64,000 bases of DNA. Origin: JASLZO01 sp965247995 (lineage in GTDB: Bacteria > Chloroflexota > Dehalococcoidia > UBA6926). Under the pieces are notes generated by a model. The model was not told the DNA's origin, did not search any database, and saw nothing but the letters and a program-made list of their open reading frames with translations. The position numbers and the translations under genes are program-made. Shown here one piece after another: positions 8,972-17,947 of the stretch. The stretch covers positions 1,364,001-1,428,000 of the forward strand of contig OZ252041.1 of NCBI GenBank assembly GCA_965247995.1, given 5' to 3'. Positions within the stretch are counted from its first letter, which is position 1, and each line of letters begins with the position of its first letter.

Positions 8972-9775
8972 CGCCTCGGTCAGCTCGGCTTCTCTCGGAG
9001 CCCAACGCGCGCGGGTCGCGAGCACGATGACCGCGACCAATAGCATGGCCAATGCCAGAATGTGCGCCTCCTGGAGCCCAGCGAACCAGACCGCGTCGCG
9101 GCGCAGGAACTGGATGAAGAACCGGCCCAGCGAGTAGAGCCCGAGGTAGGCGAAGAAGACCATCCCGTCAGGTCGCAAGCGCCCAATTAACCACCACGTA
9201 ATGCCAAATATGACGGCATCGAGCGCCATCTCGTACACGATCGCGGGATGCATGGGCCCCTGGGCGAATGCAGGACTGTTCGAGTTGGTGTATTCGAACG
9301 CCCAGGGCCGATCTGAGAACGTCGCGAGGTGTTCGCCGTTGATGATGTCGCCAAACCGGCCGATGAACTGGCCGATCAAGATACCCGGTGCAAGGAGGTC
9401 AACCATGCGTCCGAGGGGGTATCGGTTGCGCCAGGCAAAGATGGAACCGACGACTGTCGCGCCAATAATGCCGCCAAGGAGGCCAATCCCGCCCGTCCAC
9501 ACCTGCAGGATTGCGATCGGATCTTGCGAGTAGTAGTCCCAGAAGTCGATGACGTGGACGAGCCGGGCGCCCACGATGCCGCCGAGGATCGCCCAGATTG
9601 CGGTATTGAATACCGTATCGTCGTCGATGTTGTTCCGACGTCCCTGCCACCACGCCCAGAGAATCAACGTGGCGATGCCGACCGCCGTAAAGAAGCCGTG
9701 CCACGAGACGATGAAGCTGCCCGAGCTGTAGATGTTCGGGTCTATGCCGATCCGAATGACCGCCAGGTCTCCCAC
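8957..9775 (-). CDS. lgt: Prolipoprotein diacylglyceryl transferase
   Basis: Lgt moves diacylglycerol from phosphatidylglycerol to the lipobox cysteine of prelipoproteins at the inner membrane. The 272-residue product has seven hydrophobic segments, the WHGFFTAVGI start region, GARLVHVIDFWDYY, the signature GRFGDIINGEHLA and HPAIVYE. I chose the GTG at 9775 because AGGAGG sits 10 bases upstream; an ATG far upstream would add a non-homologous leader. A substrate in this window is the solute-binding lipoprotein at 40.1 kb. Confidence 0.93.
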   Translation of the reverse strand: MGDLAVIRIGIDPNIYSSGSFIVSWHGFFTAVGIATLILWAWWQGRRNNIDDDTVFNTAIWAILGGIVGARLVHVIDFWDYYSQDPIAILQVWTGGIGLLGGIIGATVVGSIFAWRNRYPLGRMVDLLAPGILIGQFIGRFGDIINGEHLATFSDRPWAFEYTNSNSPAFAQGPMHPAIVYEMALDAVIFGITWWLIGRLRPDGMVFFAYLGLYSLGRFFIQFLRRDAVWFAGLQEAHILALAMLLVAVIVLATRARWAPREAELTEASAQD

Positions 9776-9903
9776 CGCGTGAATGCCTCCTGGTGAAGTT
9801 GAACGCTGACACCTATCAGCGACCTCGCAGATATCTACATTGTACGGGAGCGTGCTTCGTGGCCCGACTTTGTGAAATCTAGTGCGGTCTTCTCCATAAT
9901 CCG

Positions 9904-9932
9904 TAGACAATTCGACGACTTTGTGATAAGAT
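9904..9932 (+). promoter_or_regulatory. Candidate sigma-70-type promoter for the Xer recombinase gene
   Basis: TAGACA at 9904-9909 (five of six to the -35 consensus) and TAAGAT at 9927-9932 (four of six to -10) are separated by 17 bases. Transcription would begin near 9939, about 49 bases before the ATG at 9988, and the leader contains GGAGG at 9969-9973. The surrounding 200 bases between lgt and this gene are A/T-richer than the coding flanks and hold no gene. Assigned by eye only. Confidence 0.55.
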
Positions 9933-9987
9933 TCCCAATAGCAGACGTAACGACACAAAACCTACCTTGGAGGACCCAAACTCGGCC

Positions 9988-10911
9988 ATGGAAGAAAGCG
10001 TCCGGAATTTTCTCGTCTATCTCACAACGGTCAAAGGCTTTTCGAACAACACCACCGAGGCATATCGCAACGATCTGACGCAACTCACGGGGTTTGTCGC
10101 ATCGGCAGATGGCGGCAACGAGGACCAGATCGACTGGAGTACGGTCGATCGGGACCTGCTTCTGGACTACATGGGGCACTTGAAGAACCGGCAATACGCG
10201 CCGACGACGATCGCGCGGAAAGTGGCGGCGCTGAAGTCCTTCTTCTCGTACATGGCGACGGAGGACATTCTGTCCTCCGACCCGACCGAGGGGTTGAGTT
10301 CTCCGAAAGTCGGGCGGTCGCTTCCGAACCCCCTAACGGTCGAACAAGTCGAAGCTTTGCTGGAGGGACCGCGACGGTCCTCCGCACCGGAAGCACAGCG
10401 CAGCGGCGCCATGCTCGAACTGCTCTACGCCACCGGTATGCGTGTGACGGAGTTGGTCTCGCTGAACGTCGGTGACGTGAACCTGGACGAGCATTACGTG
10501 CGTTGTCGTGGTAAGGGATTCAAAGAGCGCATCATCCCCGTGTACCCAGAAGCAATTCGTGCCCTCAGGAAGTACATGGAGGACGCGCGACCTGCGCTCC
10601 GGCGGCGGCGGGACGAGCAGGCACTCTTCTTGAACCGGCGAGGAGAGCGGCTGACGCGGCAGGGGTTCTGGCTGATCCTTAAGACGTTCGCGCGTCAGGC
10701 TGGCATCGATGTATCGATTACCCCTCACACGCTGCGCCACAGCTTTGCGACGCACCTGCTGCGAGGCGGCGCAGCCCTTCGGCACGTTCAGGAACTTCTG
10801 GGCCACGCCAGCATCTCGACGACACAGGTCTACACGCGTTTGGCAGACGATCAGTTGCGCGACGAGTACGATCGTGCCCACCCGCGAGCCCGCCGGCGCC
10901 ACAATCAATAG
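9988..10911 (+). CDS. Tyrosine recombinase XerC/XerD family
   Basis: A 307-residue site-specific recombinase of the housekeeping Xer size. The N-terminal SAM-like core-binding domain opens with SVRNFLVYLTTVKGFSNNT. The catalytic set is complete: arginine in GMRVTELVSLNVGD, lysine in GKGFKERIIP, H-x-x-R in HTLRHSFATHLL, histidine in ELLGHASISTTQ and the nucleophile in VYTRL. The ATG at 9988 is preferred over the TTG at 9967, which would overlap the ribosome binding site. It stands alone with no tRNA nearby, which supports chromosome dimer resolution over a phage role. XerC versus XerD cannot be settled. Confidence 0.88.
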   Translation: MEESVRNFLVYLTTVKGFSNNTTEAYRNDLTQLTGFVASADGGNEDQIDWSTVDRDLLLDYMGHLKNRQYAPTTIARKVAALKSFFSYMATEDILSSDPTEGLSSPKVGRSLPNPLTVEQVEALLEGPRRSSAPEAQRSGAMLELLYATGMRVTELVSLNVGDVNLDEHYVRCRGKGFKERIIPVYPEAIRALRKYMEDARPALRRRRDEQALFLNRRGERLTRQGFWLILKTFARQAGIDVSITPHTLRHSFATHLLRGGAALRHVQELLGHASISTTQVYTRLADDQLRDEYDRAHPRARRRHNQ

Positions 10912-10995
10912 GAGAACAGACGTGTGTGGTCTCGCCGAGGGGCTGGGCTGCAGGTTCGATCGTAACGCGCGCAGCGTGTAGGTGAGATCCGATCC

Positions 10996-11706
10996 ATGGC
11001 CATCGTCACCATCTCCGGGGAGATCGGATCAGGCGGCCAGGACATCGGGCGCGAGGTTGCGCGGCTTGTCGGCGCCGATTATGTGGACCGAGAACTCCTG
11101 GCGGAGGCGGCACAGCGAACAGGGATTGAGTTGCGGGAATGGACCGCACACGACATGAGGGTCGCGACCCTATCTGAACGGGTCACTCATCTGTTCCAAA
11201 GTTTCATCCAACGCTCGGCGCAAACCTATACGGGTGACCCTTACTTGAGTGGCGAGCCCATCCTGTCTCGCACCTACGAACAACTCGCGCAACCCCCGTC
11301 GACGCCTGAACAGCAGTTGGACGATCAACAGTTCCTGGAGGTCACGACGCAGATCATCCGGGAGCTCGCGGAGATGGGGAATGTTGTCATTATTGGGCGC
11401 GGCGCGACGTATCTCTTGAATGATCACCCGAGCGTGCTGCATGTCTTGACGACCGCGCCGTTGGCTACCCGCGTGCGTCTTATCATGAACCGGGAGCAAC
11501 TCTCGCAAGCGGACGCAGAGCGGTCCATCGATGACCGAGAGAGGCACCGGATCGCGTTTCTAAGGAAGTTCTTTCATATCGACCCACTGGACCCGGAGGC
11601 GTTTGATATCGTCCTCCGTACGGGCCGGTTAGGCTGGAATCAGTACGCTGAGATCGTCGCGGCTGGAGCACGAGCGCTGGATGCGCGGGTGCTCGGTGGC
11701 GAATGA
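10996..11706 (+). CDS. Cytidylate kinase-like family protein
   Basis: A 236-residue P-loop protein with ISGEIGSGGQDIGREVA at the N-terminus, typical of the cytidylate-kinase-2-like family, then DRELLAEAA, a VIIGRGATYLLNDHPSVLHV strand and a lid-like SIDDRERHRIAFLRKFFHIDP region. The P-loop reads GEIGSGGQD, so the usual lysine of GxxGxGK is absent, as is common in this family. Actual phosphoryl transfer is therefore uncertain. The gene is followed after 24 bases by a proline-rich tail-anchored protein, probably in the same transcript. Confidence 0.78.
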   Translation: MAIVTISGEIGSGGQDIGREVARLVGADYVDRELLAEAAQRTGIELREWTAHDMRVATLSERVTHLFQSFIQRSAQTYTGDPYLSGEPILSRTYEQLAQPPSTPEQQLDDQQFLEVTTQIIRELAEMGNVVIIGRGATYLLNDHPSVLHVLTTAPLATRVRLIMNREQLSQADAERSIDDRERHRIAFLRKFFHIDPLDPEAFDIVLRTGRLGWNQYAEIVAAGARALDARVLGGE

Positions 11707-11730
11707 ATGAGAACGAGAGGATAGTCGAGC

Positions 11731-12174
11731 ATGCCAGGTAAACCCAGTCGTAGGGACCGTCGACGCACCGGAGGGACGGCCCAAAGCGGACCACGGCCAG
11801 CACCGGCGGTGAGGCCAGCCCGACCGGCGCCGCCGGTTGAGGAGGCGAGCCCCGAAGAGCAGGTGGAACAGGTGCAAGCGACGGCGAACCCCCGCCCGCG
11901 GACTGCTCCGCGTCCGGTTCCCGGGCGCAGACCTGGACCCAGGCCAATGCCTGCTGCGGCCAACCCTGGACCGGAGCGAACGCTGGCTGACGGGCCGAAT
12001 CGGCCAATGGTCCGCCCCGGAGGGCGCAGACCGGGCGGAACAACCTCGGCACGAACGATCGAGCTTCAGCGGGAGCAGCGGATTCGGCGTGACACCGTCC
12101 ACGACCTGAAAGTTACCGCGGTCGTAGCCGGAATCGCGGTCGTCGGACTGATCGGCGCCACCGTACTGGGATAA
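11731..12174 (+). CDS. Proline/arginine-rich protein with a C-terminal membrane anchor
   Basis: I do not recognise this 147-residue protein. About 110 residues are low-complexity, rich in Pro, Arg, Ala and Gly, with a short acidic patch (EEASPEEQVEQVQ). A basic helix then leads into one membrane segment, VTAVVAGIAVVGLIGATVLG, that ends the protein. There is no signal peptide, so the disordered part should stay in the cytosol with a tail anchor. It follows the cytidylate-kinase-like gene on the same strand. A basic disordered tail tethered to the membrane could bind nucleic acid or cell-division proteins, but that is speculation. Confidence 0.65.
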   Translation: MPGKPSRRDRRRTGGTAQSGPRPAPAVRPARPAPPVEEASPEEQVEQVQATANPRPRTAPRPVPGRRPGPRPMPAAANPGPERTLADGPNRPMVRPGGRRPGGTTSARTIELQREQRIRRDTVHDLKVTAVVAGIAVVGLIGATVLG

Positions 12175-12219
12175 GCCCGACGGCATCGACCCCGCGTCGC
12201 GCCAGGCGGCGCATCACGC

Positions 12220-14283
12220 TCACGCCATCAGGTGGACTTCCGCTGACATAGGTCCGAGGTCGAAGGCGAATTCGCCTCCCGGCCCCACTGTGGTTGTCAC
12301 TGTGGGTCGGTCTATCGATGCGTACGCCAACCTCGCTGAGCAGCCTGCAAGCCGAAGGGACGAAATCCTGCCCGAAGCGGATGTCCTGCCGAAGTTCAGG
12401 ATTACGACGGTGTGATGCTCTTCACCGTCATGGGCCAGGAGTATCGCGAGGACTCCTTCCGTGTCGATCTGCGGCACCTCTACCAAGCGGGCGCGATCGA
12501 TTCCGTATTGTTGGCGCGTCTTCAGTAACCGATGCACTTGGGAGGCGAACGACTGGGGATCGTCGAGTTGTTGCGGCAGCGAGCCGTACAGGGCATTGGC
12601 TCGGGGTAACCCGATCCCTGATGCCTTGGCGTCCGGGTTGGCATCGGTAAGGTCGAACGCACCGCGGTTAATCCATCGGCGGTCGCCATCGGCCATCCAG
12701 CGGCCGAGTTCCTGTTCCGGAACGGTGGAACTGCCCATCAAATCCCAGCCGGAAATCGCGAACACACCGGGCTGCAACGCGTTGTACGCAGTGGCAAGGA
12801 GATGAAGCTGCTGAACCGCGGCTTTCTCTTCAGAACTCATATTCCCGTGGTCAGTGATTCGGAGCGCGTCCGCGATATAGGTTGTGAGCGTTGCGCAGAA
12901 ACCGAGGTTCGAGAATTCTTGGATACGACCTGGGATTCCCGCCGAAACGGCGGCGCGTGCTCCGGTGTACATGAGGTCGACCACTTCGCGACCAGTCATA
13001 CGGTTCCCATTCACGACGAACGTCTCATCGCCATGGTCGAGGAGGTGGTGGGCCCTAAAGATCATCTCGTCGTGGTTCTGGAGCGCGTGAACGAGGGCCG
13101 CGAGGTCGACGCCAGATTCCAGTAAAACGGTCAGCATCGTTCTCAGAGGACCGGCGTCCCCAGTTGCGATGGCATAGAAGTAGGGCGGGCGGGTGACGAA
13201 GTCGTAGCTTAGATCGGGGCCCCAGGTCATGAACCGCTTCAACCCGTCGATGCCGAGCGCCAGTTCCTGGAAAGAGAATCCGCCAAGTTTCCGGATCATC
13301 ATCGCAATTTGGTCCGAGGCGCCCTGGCTGACTGGGTGGCCTTCGATCCACGATTTGTCCAGCCCCGGTCTTCCTTCGACGGCCATCAACGCGTTGGCAT
13401 CCAGGCGCAGCCCCGCGACTCCGAACACCAGAAGCCCCTGAACGACGTCGGCCATGACGACGCGTTGGGCCGCGTACGAGGGGTCGAGCCAGTTGAACGA
13501 CGGCTGTCCAGACTTGAATACGTGCATATACACCCAGCGCCGGTCCCGCCCGTCGGCGCCCCTCACCACATCTGTGGCGCTCCAATTGGTGTCCTTGACG
13601 CCGGGGTCGAAGAATGGAATCGCCTCCAGCGGGCCGGGGATGAACCCGAGGTCCTCAAGTGCCTGTGCCGTGTCGAGGGAGAGGTTGACGCTGTCCTGTC
13701 CCGCTGCGACCTCGCCCAGGTCATCCCACAGCTCCTCCGGTATCTCGACCATCGTGTAGAGACCTTGATAGTCCCGATAGGCTCGTTCGGCGAGCCGGAA
13801 GTCTGCTCCCTTGCCGGTATGCGCGGGCACCAGGTCGGAGATGATTGCCACATCGTGCGCAGATGCGTTTTTAATCATCTCGTGGTAGTGCTCATTCGAT
13901 CCGAACAGAGGGTCGATCGCGAACTCTATGCGATCGAAGAATCCATCAATCGAGGGAGTGTATTCCCGTCCGGTGATCCCTCCGGCACGCTTCATGGGGC
14001 CCGTATGGATCGCTTCGATCCCAATGCGACGGAACGCCTCAAGCAAGGCTGGATCGCCGAGCGTCTCCACAACGCTCTTGCCGGGGGGTGTGATGAGCGA
14101 CTTCGGATAGCTCGTGAACCACACCGATGCGATATTCAGGAAGTCTCGCGGCCGTGGATGCGAGTACTGGTTGCGCCACTGGACGTGCGATCCGGTCACG
14201 AGGTCACTCAGGTGTTCGGCGTGGCTCAGCATAGAGCGCTGCTCTAGCCACCCGATATATTCGGCGTCATGCAGGGTCGACAT
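12220..14283 (-). CDS. Glycoside hydrolase family 13 (trehalose-synthase/alpha-amylase-like)
   Basis: A 687-residue GH13 TIM-barrel enzyme. Conserved regions: IISDLVPAHTG (region I), the nucleophile aspartate in GLRLDANALMAVE (region II), the acid/base glutamate in SFQELALGID (region III) and HDEM (region IV). A C-terminal beta domain closes the protein. The N-terminal YIGWLEQRSML recalls trehalose synthase and maltosyltransferase relatives. I chose the ATG at 14283. No signal peptide, so it acts in the cytosol on an alpha-glucan or disaccharide. It is divergent from uvrC and has no sugar-transport neighbours, so the substrate is undetermined. Confidence 0.8.
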   Translation of the reverse strand: MSTLHDAEYIGWLEQRSMLSHAEHLSDLVTGSHVQWRNQYSHPRPRDFLNIASVWFTSYPKSLITPPGKSVVETLGDPALLEAFRRIGIEAIHTGPMKRAGGITGREYTPSIDGFFDRIEFAIDPLFGSNEHYHEMIKNASAHDVAIISDLVPAHTGKGADFRLAERAYRDYQGLYTMVEIPEELWDDLGEVAAGQDSVNLSLDTAQALEDLGFIPGPLEAIPFFDPGVKDTNWSATDVVRGADGRDRRWVYMHVFKSGQPSFNWLDPSYAAQRVVMADVVQGLLVFGVAGLRLDANALMAVEGRPGLDKSWIEGHPVSQGASDQIAMMIRKLGGFSFQELALGIDGLKRFMTWGPDLSYDFVTRPPYFYAIATGDAGPLRTMLTVLLESGVDLAALVHALQNHDEMIFRAHHLLDHGDETFVVNGNRMTGREVVDLMYTGARAAVSAGIPGRIQEFSNLGFCATLTTYIADALRITDHGNMSSEEKAAVQQLHLLATAYNALQPGVFAISGWDLMGSSTVPEQELGRWMADGDRRWINRGAFDLTDANPDAKASGIGLPRANALYGSLPQQLDDPQSFASQVHRLLKTRQQYGIDRARLVEVPQIDTEGVLAILLAHDGEEHHTVVILNFGRTSASGRISSLRLAGCSARLAYASIDRPTVTTTVGPGGEFAFDLGPMSAEVHLMA

Positions 14284-14409
14284 GCGTACCCCCTCGCCAC
14301 CGTTCCAGTTCGGTCGGACCAAGCACTATGGAAACGCCATGCACGTCGTGTCAACGGACTCGGTCTGTCTGGCGCCTGCCCGCCGGACGGTCGGTAGAAT
14401 GGCTGCACC

Positions 14410-16341
14410 ATGCCGCCGATCGATCTCGCCCAGGTCGCGAGGGGCCTCCCGACGAAGCCCGGTGTCTACCTATTCAAAGACGCGCGCGGCGTAGTTGTTT
14501 ACGTAGGGAAAGCCTCCTCACTTCGGAGCCGCGTCCGGTCGTACTTTGCGTCGGATGGTGGGCCAAAAGCGCTTCAGATCCAACGGCGCGCGAGCGATCT
14601 CGACTACATCGTCACCACGAGCGAGGCTGAAGCGCTGATTCTCGAGAACACGTTGATCAAGAGCCACAAACCTCGTTTGAACGTGCGGTTGAAGGATGAC
14701 AAGACGTACCCGTACCTGAAGATCGACCTCCAAGAACCGTGGCCGCGGGTGTACATCACCAGGCGGATAGACGATGACGGGTCCCGGTACTTCGGACCGT
14801 ATGCGAGCGCTTCCAGCGTTCGGAAGACGTTGGACTTGCTGAACAAATTGTTCCCGTACCGTTCATGCACGAAAGAGATCACTGGGACCGATCCACGGCC
14901 ATGTCTTGATTTCCATATCAATCGGTGTTTGGGACCGTGCATCGGCGCTGTCGCTCCGGATGACTATCGGCAGACCATTGATCAAGTTGTTCTCTTTCTC
15001 GAGGGCAAGGAAGACGTGGTCATCCGTGACATCAAACGGCGGATGTGGGAAGCAGCGGGGACGGAGGAGTACGAGCGCGCGGCGTTCTATCGAGATCAAC
15101 TCACCGCGATCGAGAAGGTGAAAGAAGAGCAACAAGCCGTCTCTACGCGGAGGATCGATGAGGATGTGATCGCCTTCGCTCGCGCCGCCAACGAAGCGTG
15201 GGCTGAAGTGTTTTTTGTTCGCGGCGGCCGTTTACTGGGCCGCGATAACTTCTTGCTGGAGGGCGTGCAAGACGAGCCGGACGGCGAGGTCTTGGCGAGC
15301 TTCGTGAAGCAGTTCTACACGTCCGCGCCGGTCGTTCCGAGCCGAATCTTGACGGAAATCGAGATCACTGATGGCCAGGCGATCGCCGAGTGGCTGTCCG
15401 AGCGGCGCGGCGGTGGACGTGTCCAGTTGATCGTTCCTCGTCGCGGTGACAAGCGGCGCCTCATGAACATGGTGTCGCAGAACGCGCTGCAGGGGCTCGA
15501 GGCCCTGCGAGTAAAGGTGCTTGCCGCCGAGGACGCGACGCAGCGAGCGATGGAGGAACTCCGCGAGCAGCTCAACCTGCCACGGACACCGAGGCGCATC
15601 GAGTGCTACGACATTTCCAACACCCAGGGGACGAACTCGGTCGGGTCGATGGTCGTTCTCCAGGACGGTCAGCCGCAGCGTGCCCACTACCGACGGTTCC
15701 GGATCAAGACCGTCAAAGGGGCGAACGACTTTGCATCGATGCAAGAAGTAATGCGAAGACGGTTCAAACGGAGCGGCGCTGTCGGTGGGGCGGCGGAGGA
15801 ATACGCGTCCACGCAACAAGCCGCCGCGGACGGGCTCGACGCGTTTCGACGGGATGATCCAAACAAGGGTGAAGCGACCGGGTCACGTTCCAAGAAGGAT
15901 GAGTCATTCGGCGTGATCCCTGACCTCGTGCTGATCGACGGCGGGAAAGGTCAGCTGAACGCCGTTGCCGAGGTCATGCGAGTCGAACTCGGCATCCACC
16001 ACATCCCCCTTGCGTCTCTTGCGAAGCAGCAGGAGGAACTCTTTGTCCCTGACATGCCGGAGTCGATCATGCTCCCGCGTACTTCTCCGGCGCTGTACTT
16101 GGTCCAGCGAGCGCGAGATGAGGCCCACCGCTTCGCGATCTCATACCACCGCAACCTCCGGCAGAAGGGTGGGATCGAGTCGGTGATGGACATCGTTCCC
16201 GGGGTTGGACCGAAACGGAAGCGGATGTTGCTGCGCCACTTCGGCAGCGTGCAGAAGATCCGGGATGCGTCGCTCGACGAGCTTGCCGCGGTTCCCGGGA
16301 TGACCCACAAACTCGCGGAGCGGGTCAAGGAATACGTCTAG
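14410..16341 (+). CDS. uvrC: UvrABC excinuclease subunit C
   Basis: UvrC makes both incisions in nucleotide excision repair. The 643-residue product has the GIY-YIG domain (PGVYLFKDARGVVVYVGKA, residues about 15-33), the cysteine-containing linker PCLDFHINRCLGPCIG, a UVR helix, the RNase H-like domain (ECYDISNTQGTNSVGSMVV; LVLIDGGKGQLNAV) and a C-terminal helix-hairpin-helix pair (IVPGVGPKRKRMLLRHFGS). About 50 residues between the two RNase H-like motifs (near residues 455-495) look like a polar insertion. ATG start, normal length. Confidence 0.95.
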   Translation: MPPIDLAQVARGLPTKPGVYLFKDARGVVVYVGKASSLRSRVRSYFASDGGPKALQIQRRASDLDYIVTTSEAEALILENTLIKSHKPRLNVRLKDDKTYPYLKIDLQEPWPRVYITRRIDDDGSRYFGPYASASSVRKTLDLLNKLFPYRSCTKEITGTDPRPCLDFHINRCLGPCIGAVAPDDYRQTIDQVVLFLEGKEDVVIRDIKRRMWEAAGTEEYERAAFYRDQLTAIEKVKEEQQAVSTRRIDEDVIAFARAANEAWAEVFFVRGGRLLGRDNFLLEGVQDEPDGEVLASFVKQFYTSAPVVPSRILTEIEITDGQAIAEWLSERRGGGRVQLIVPRRGDKRRLMNMVSQNALQGLEALRVKVLAAEDATQRAMEELREQLNLPRTPRRIECYDISNTQGTNSVGSMVVLQDGQPQRAHYRRFRIKTVKGANDFASMQEVMRRRFKRSGAVGGAAEEYASTQQAAADGLDAFRRDDPNKGEATGSRSKKDESFGVIPDLVLIDGGKGQLNAVAEVMRVELGIHHIPLASLAKQQEELFVPDMPESIMLPRTSPALYLVQRARDEAHRFAISYHRNLRQKGGIESVMDIVPGVGPKRKRMLLRHFGSVQKIRDASLDELAAVPGMTHKLAERVKEYV

Positions 16342-16432
16342 CTCCAACCGAGCCTGACGCTCTCTATACTCTTCGCTGGCATGGTGGCGCTGGTGAGCGC
16401 GCTGCATACGCTCAGTTGAACCGACATCGGGG

Positions 16433-17257
16433 GTGCGTTTGTTGGCATTCGAGAACTTGATCTATGAGACGGGCGTCGACGGAGTAGCGACCATCACGTT
16501 GAACAGGCCGGAGCGTCGAAACGCTTTGAATCCGGACTTGCTCCACGAACTCGAAGAGGCCTTCGACGCGGTCGAGGGGGACGACAGTGTTCGCGTCGCG
16601 GTGATCACCGGCAGTGGCGCCGCGTTCTGCTCGGGCTACGATCTGACGCCCAATCAGGCACGACCGACCCACTCCGCCACCGAACGGTGGGATCAGACTC
16701 ACTGGCAAGCGAAGCTCGTTTTCCGGCCCTGGTCGCTTCGGGTTCCCGTGGTTGCCGCCGTGGAGGGCCCTGCCGCAGCGGCGGGGAACGTGTTGGCTCT
16801 GAGTTGCGATATCGTTATCGCTTCTGAGCGGGCGCAATTCGGAGAGCCGGAGATCCGACACGTTGCCCACTCGCCTGGCATTCTGCTGCCGTTCCTGACT
16901 GGGAACCGCCACCTGCGCGAGTTCTACTACATGGGCGACTTCATCGACGCACAAAAAGCAGCCGAATGGCACCTGGTCAACAAGGTCGTTCCGGCCGGCG
17001 AGGCCTTGGAAGAGGCACTGAATACGGCGCGGCGAATGGCGAAGGTCCCCCCGTTTGCACTTCAGATGATGAAGCGCTCGATCAATGCGGTGTACGACGC
17101 AGCTGGTTTCTCCGACGGGCAGCGTGAACACCTAATGCTGCGGATGATCGAGGGGTTGACGCCCGACGTTCCGGAGCGCGAAGTGCTCGGAAAGACACGG
17201 GAAGAGCAGGGCATGCGCGCCTTCCTCGAAGCTCGGGACGGTCCCTTTCGGGACTGA
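16433..17257 (+). CDS. Enoyl-CoA hydratase/isomerase family protein
   Basis: A 274-residue crotonase-fold protein. The first oxyanion-hole segment GSGAAFCSGYDL and the second, AVEGPAAAAGNVLALSCDIVIAS, are present. The ERAQFGEPEIRH segment follows, where one catalytic glutamate is usually found. It acts on acyl-CoA thioesters in the cytosol: hydration, isomerisation or C-C chemistry. GTG at 16433 is used; a TTG at 16442 is possible. Another crotonase gene lies at 17.9 kb, with a Nudix hydrolase between them, all on the same strand. This suggests a small acyl-CoA degradation set. Confidence 0.85.
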   Translation: MRLLAFENLIYETGVDGVATITLNRPERRNALNPDLLHELEEAFDAVEGDDSVRVAVITGSGAAFCSGYDLTPNQARPTHSATERWDQTHWQAKLVFRPWSLRVPVVAAVEGPAAAAGNVLALSCDIVIASERAQFGEPEIRHVAHSPGILLPFLTGNRHLREFYYMGDFIDAQKAAEWHLVNKVVPAGEALEEALNTARRMAKVPPFALQMMKRSINAVYDAAGFSDGQREHLMLRMIEGLTPDVPEREVLGKTREEQGMRAFLEARDGPFRD

Positions 17258-17287
17258 TCGAAGAGGGCATCCCCTTCGAGGACCACA

Positions 17288-17818
17288 ATGACCGATTCGC
17301 CTGAAGCGCACGGCCACGGCAGGTTCCGCTACTGCCCGAATTGCGCGAACGAGATGGCGCCGACCGAGATAGAAGGCAAGACCCTCCAGGGGTGTGCGTC
17401 GTGCGGGTACGTGCACTTCCAGGACCCGAAGGTCGCCGCCGGTGTGATCGTCTCCAACGACAAAGGCCAGGTCTTGTTGATGCAACGTGGCCATGAACCG
17501 CGCAAAGGACTGTGGTCGTACCCCTCCGGCTACGTGGACTCAGGCGAAAGCGTGGAAGACGCGGCGGTACGGGAGACTCTCGAGGAAACGCAGGTCCGCG
17601 TCGAACTCAGTGGGCTCCAGGGGGTCTATTCGGAAACTGGAGATCGCGTCGTGCTTATCGTCTACCGAGGACAGATTGCGGAAGGTGAGCCGGCCGCGGG
17701 ACCGGAGAGCATCGCCGTGGGATTCTTCGACCCTGACGATCTTCCAGAGCTGGCTTTCCCCAGAGACGACCGGATCATCGCCGAGTGGCGGGCAGGGGGG
17801 TCGACGGTTACTACGTGA
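17288..17818 (+). CDS. Nudix hydrolase with N-terminal zinc ribbon
   Basis: A 176-residue protein: an N-terminal zinc ribbon (CPNC near residue 17 and CASC near 38) followed by a Nudix domain. The Nudix box GYVDSGESVEDAAVRETLEE fits G-x5-E-x7-R-E-x2-E-E, so catalysis should be intact. This layout is shared with NudC-like NADH/NAD-cap pyrophosphatases and with ADP-ribose or CoA pyrophosphatases. Its place between two enoyl-CoA hydratase genes makes a CoA-ester or nucleotide housekeeping role attractive but unproven. It starts 30 bases after the preceding gene. Confidence 0.87.
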   Translation: MTDSPEAHGHGRFRYCPNCANEMAPTEIEGKTLQGCASCGYVHFQDPKVAAGVIVSNDKGQVLLMQRGHEPRKGLWSYPSGYVDSGESVEDAAVRETLEETQVRVELSGLQGVYSETGDRVVLIVYRGQIAEGEPAAGPESIAVGFFDPDDLPELAFPRDDRIIAEWRAGGSTVTT

Positions 17819-17947
17819 GCAGAGGGTGACAGGATCGGGACGCCAGTCCATCCGATCTTGACGCGTCTGATGGGTCCAGACGCAGCCGCGCGGAGTACGT
17901 CGGCAAGCATAGGGTTCGAACCACCGATAGCTGAAAGGTAGGTTGGG

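Noticed and set aside
13309..14247. 312-codon plus-strand frame opposite the GH13 gene
   Set aside because: Antisense shadow; the minus strand carries all four GH13 conserved regions.
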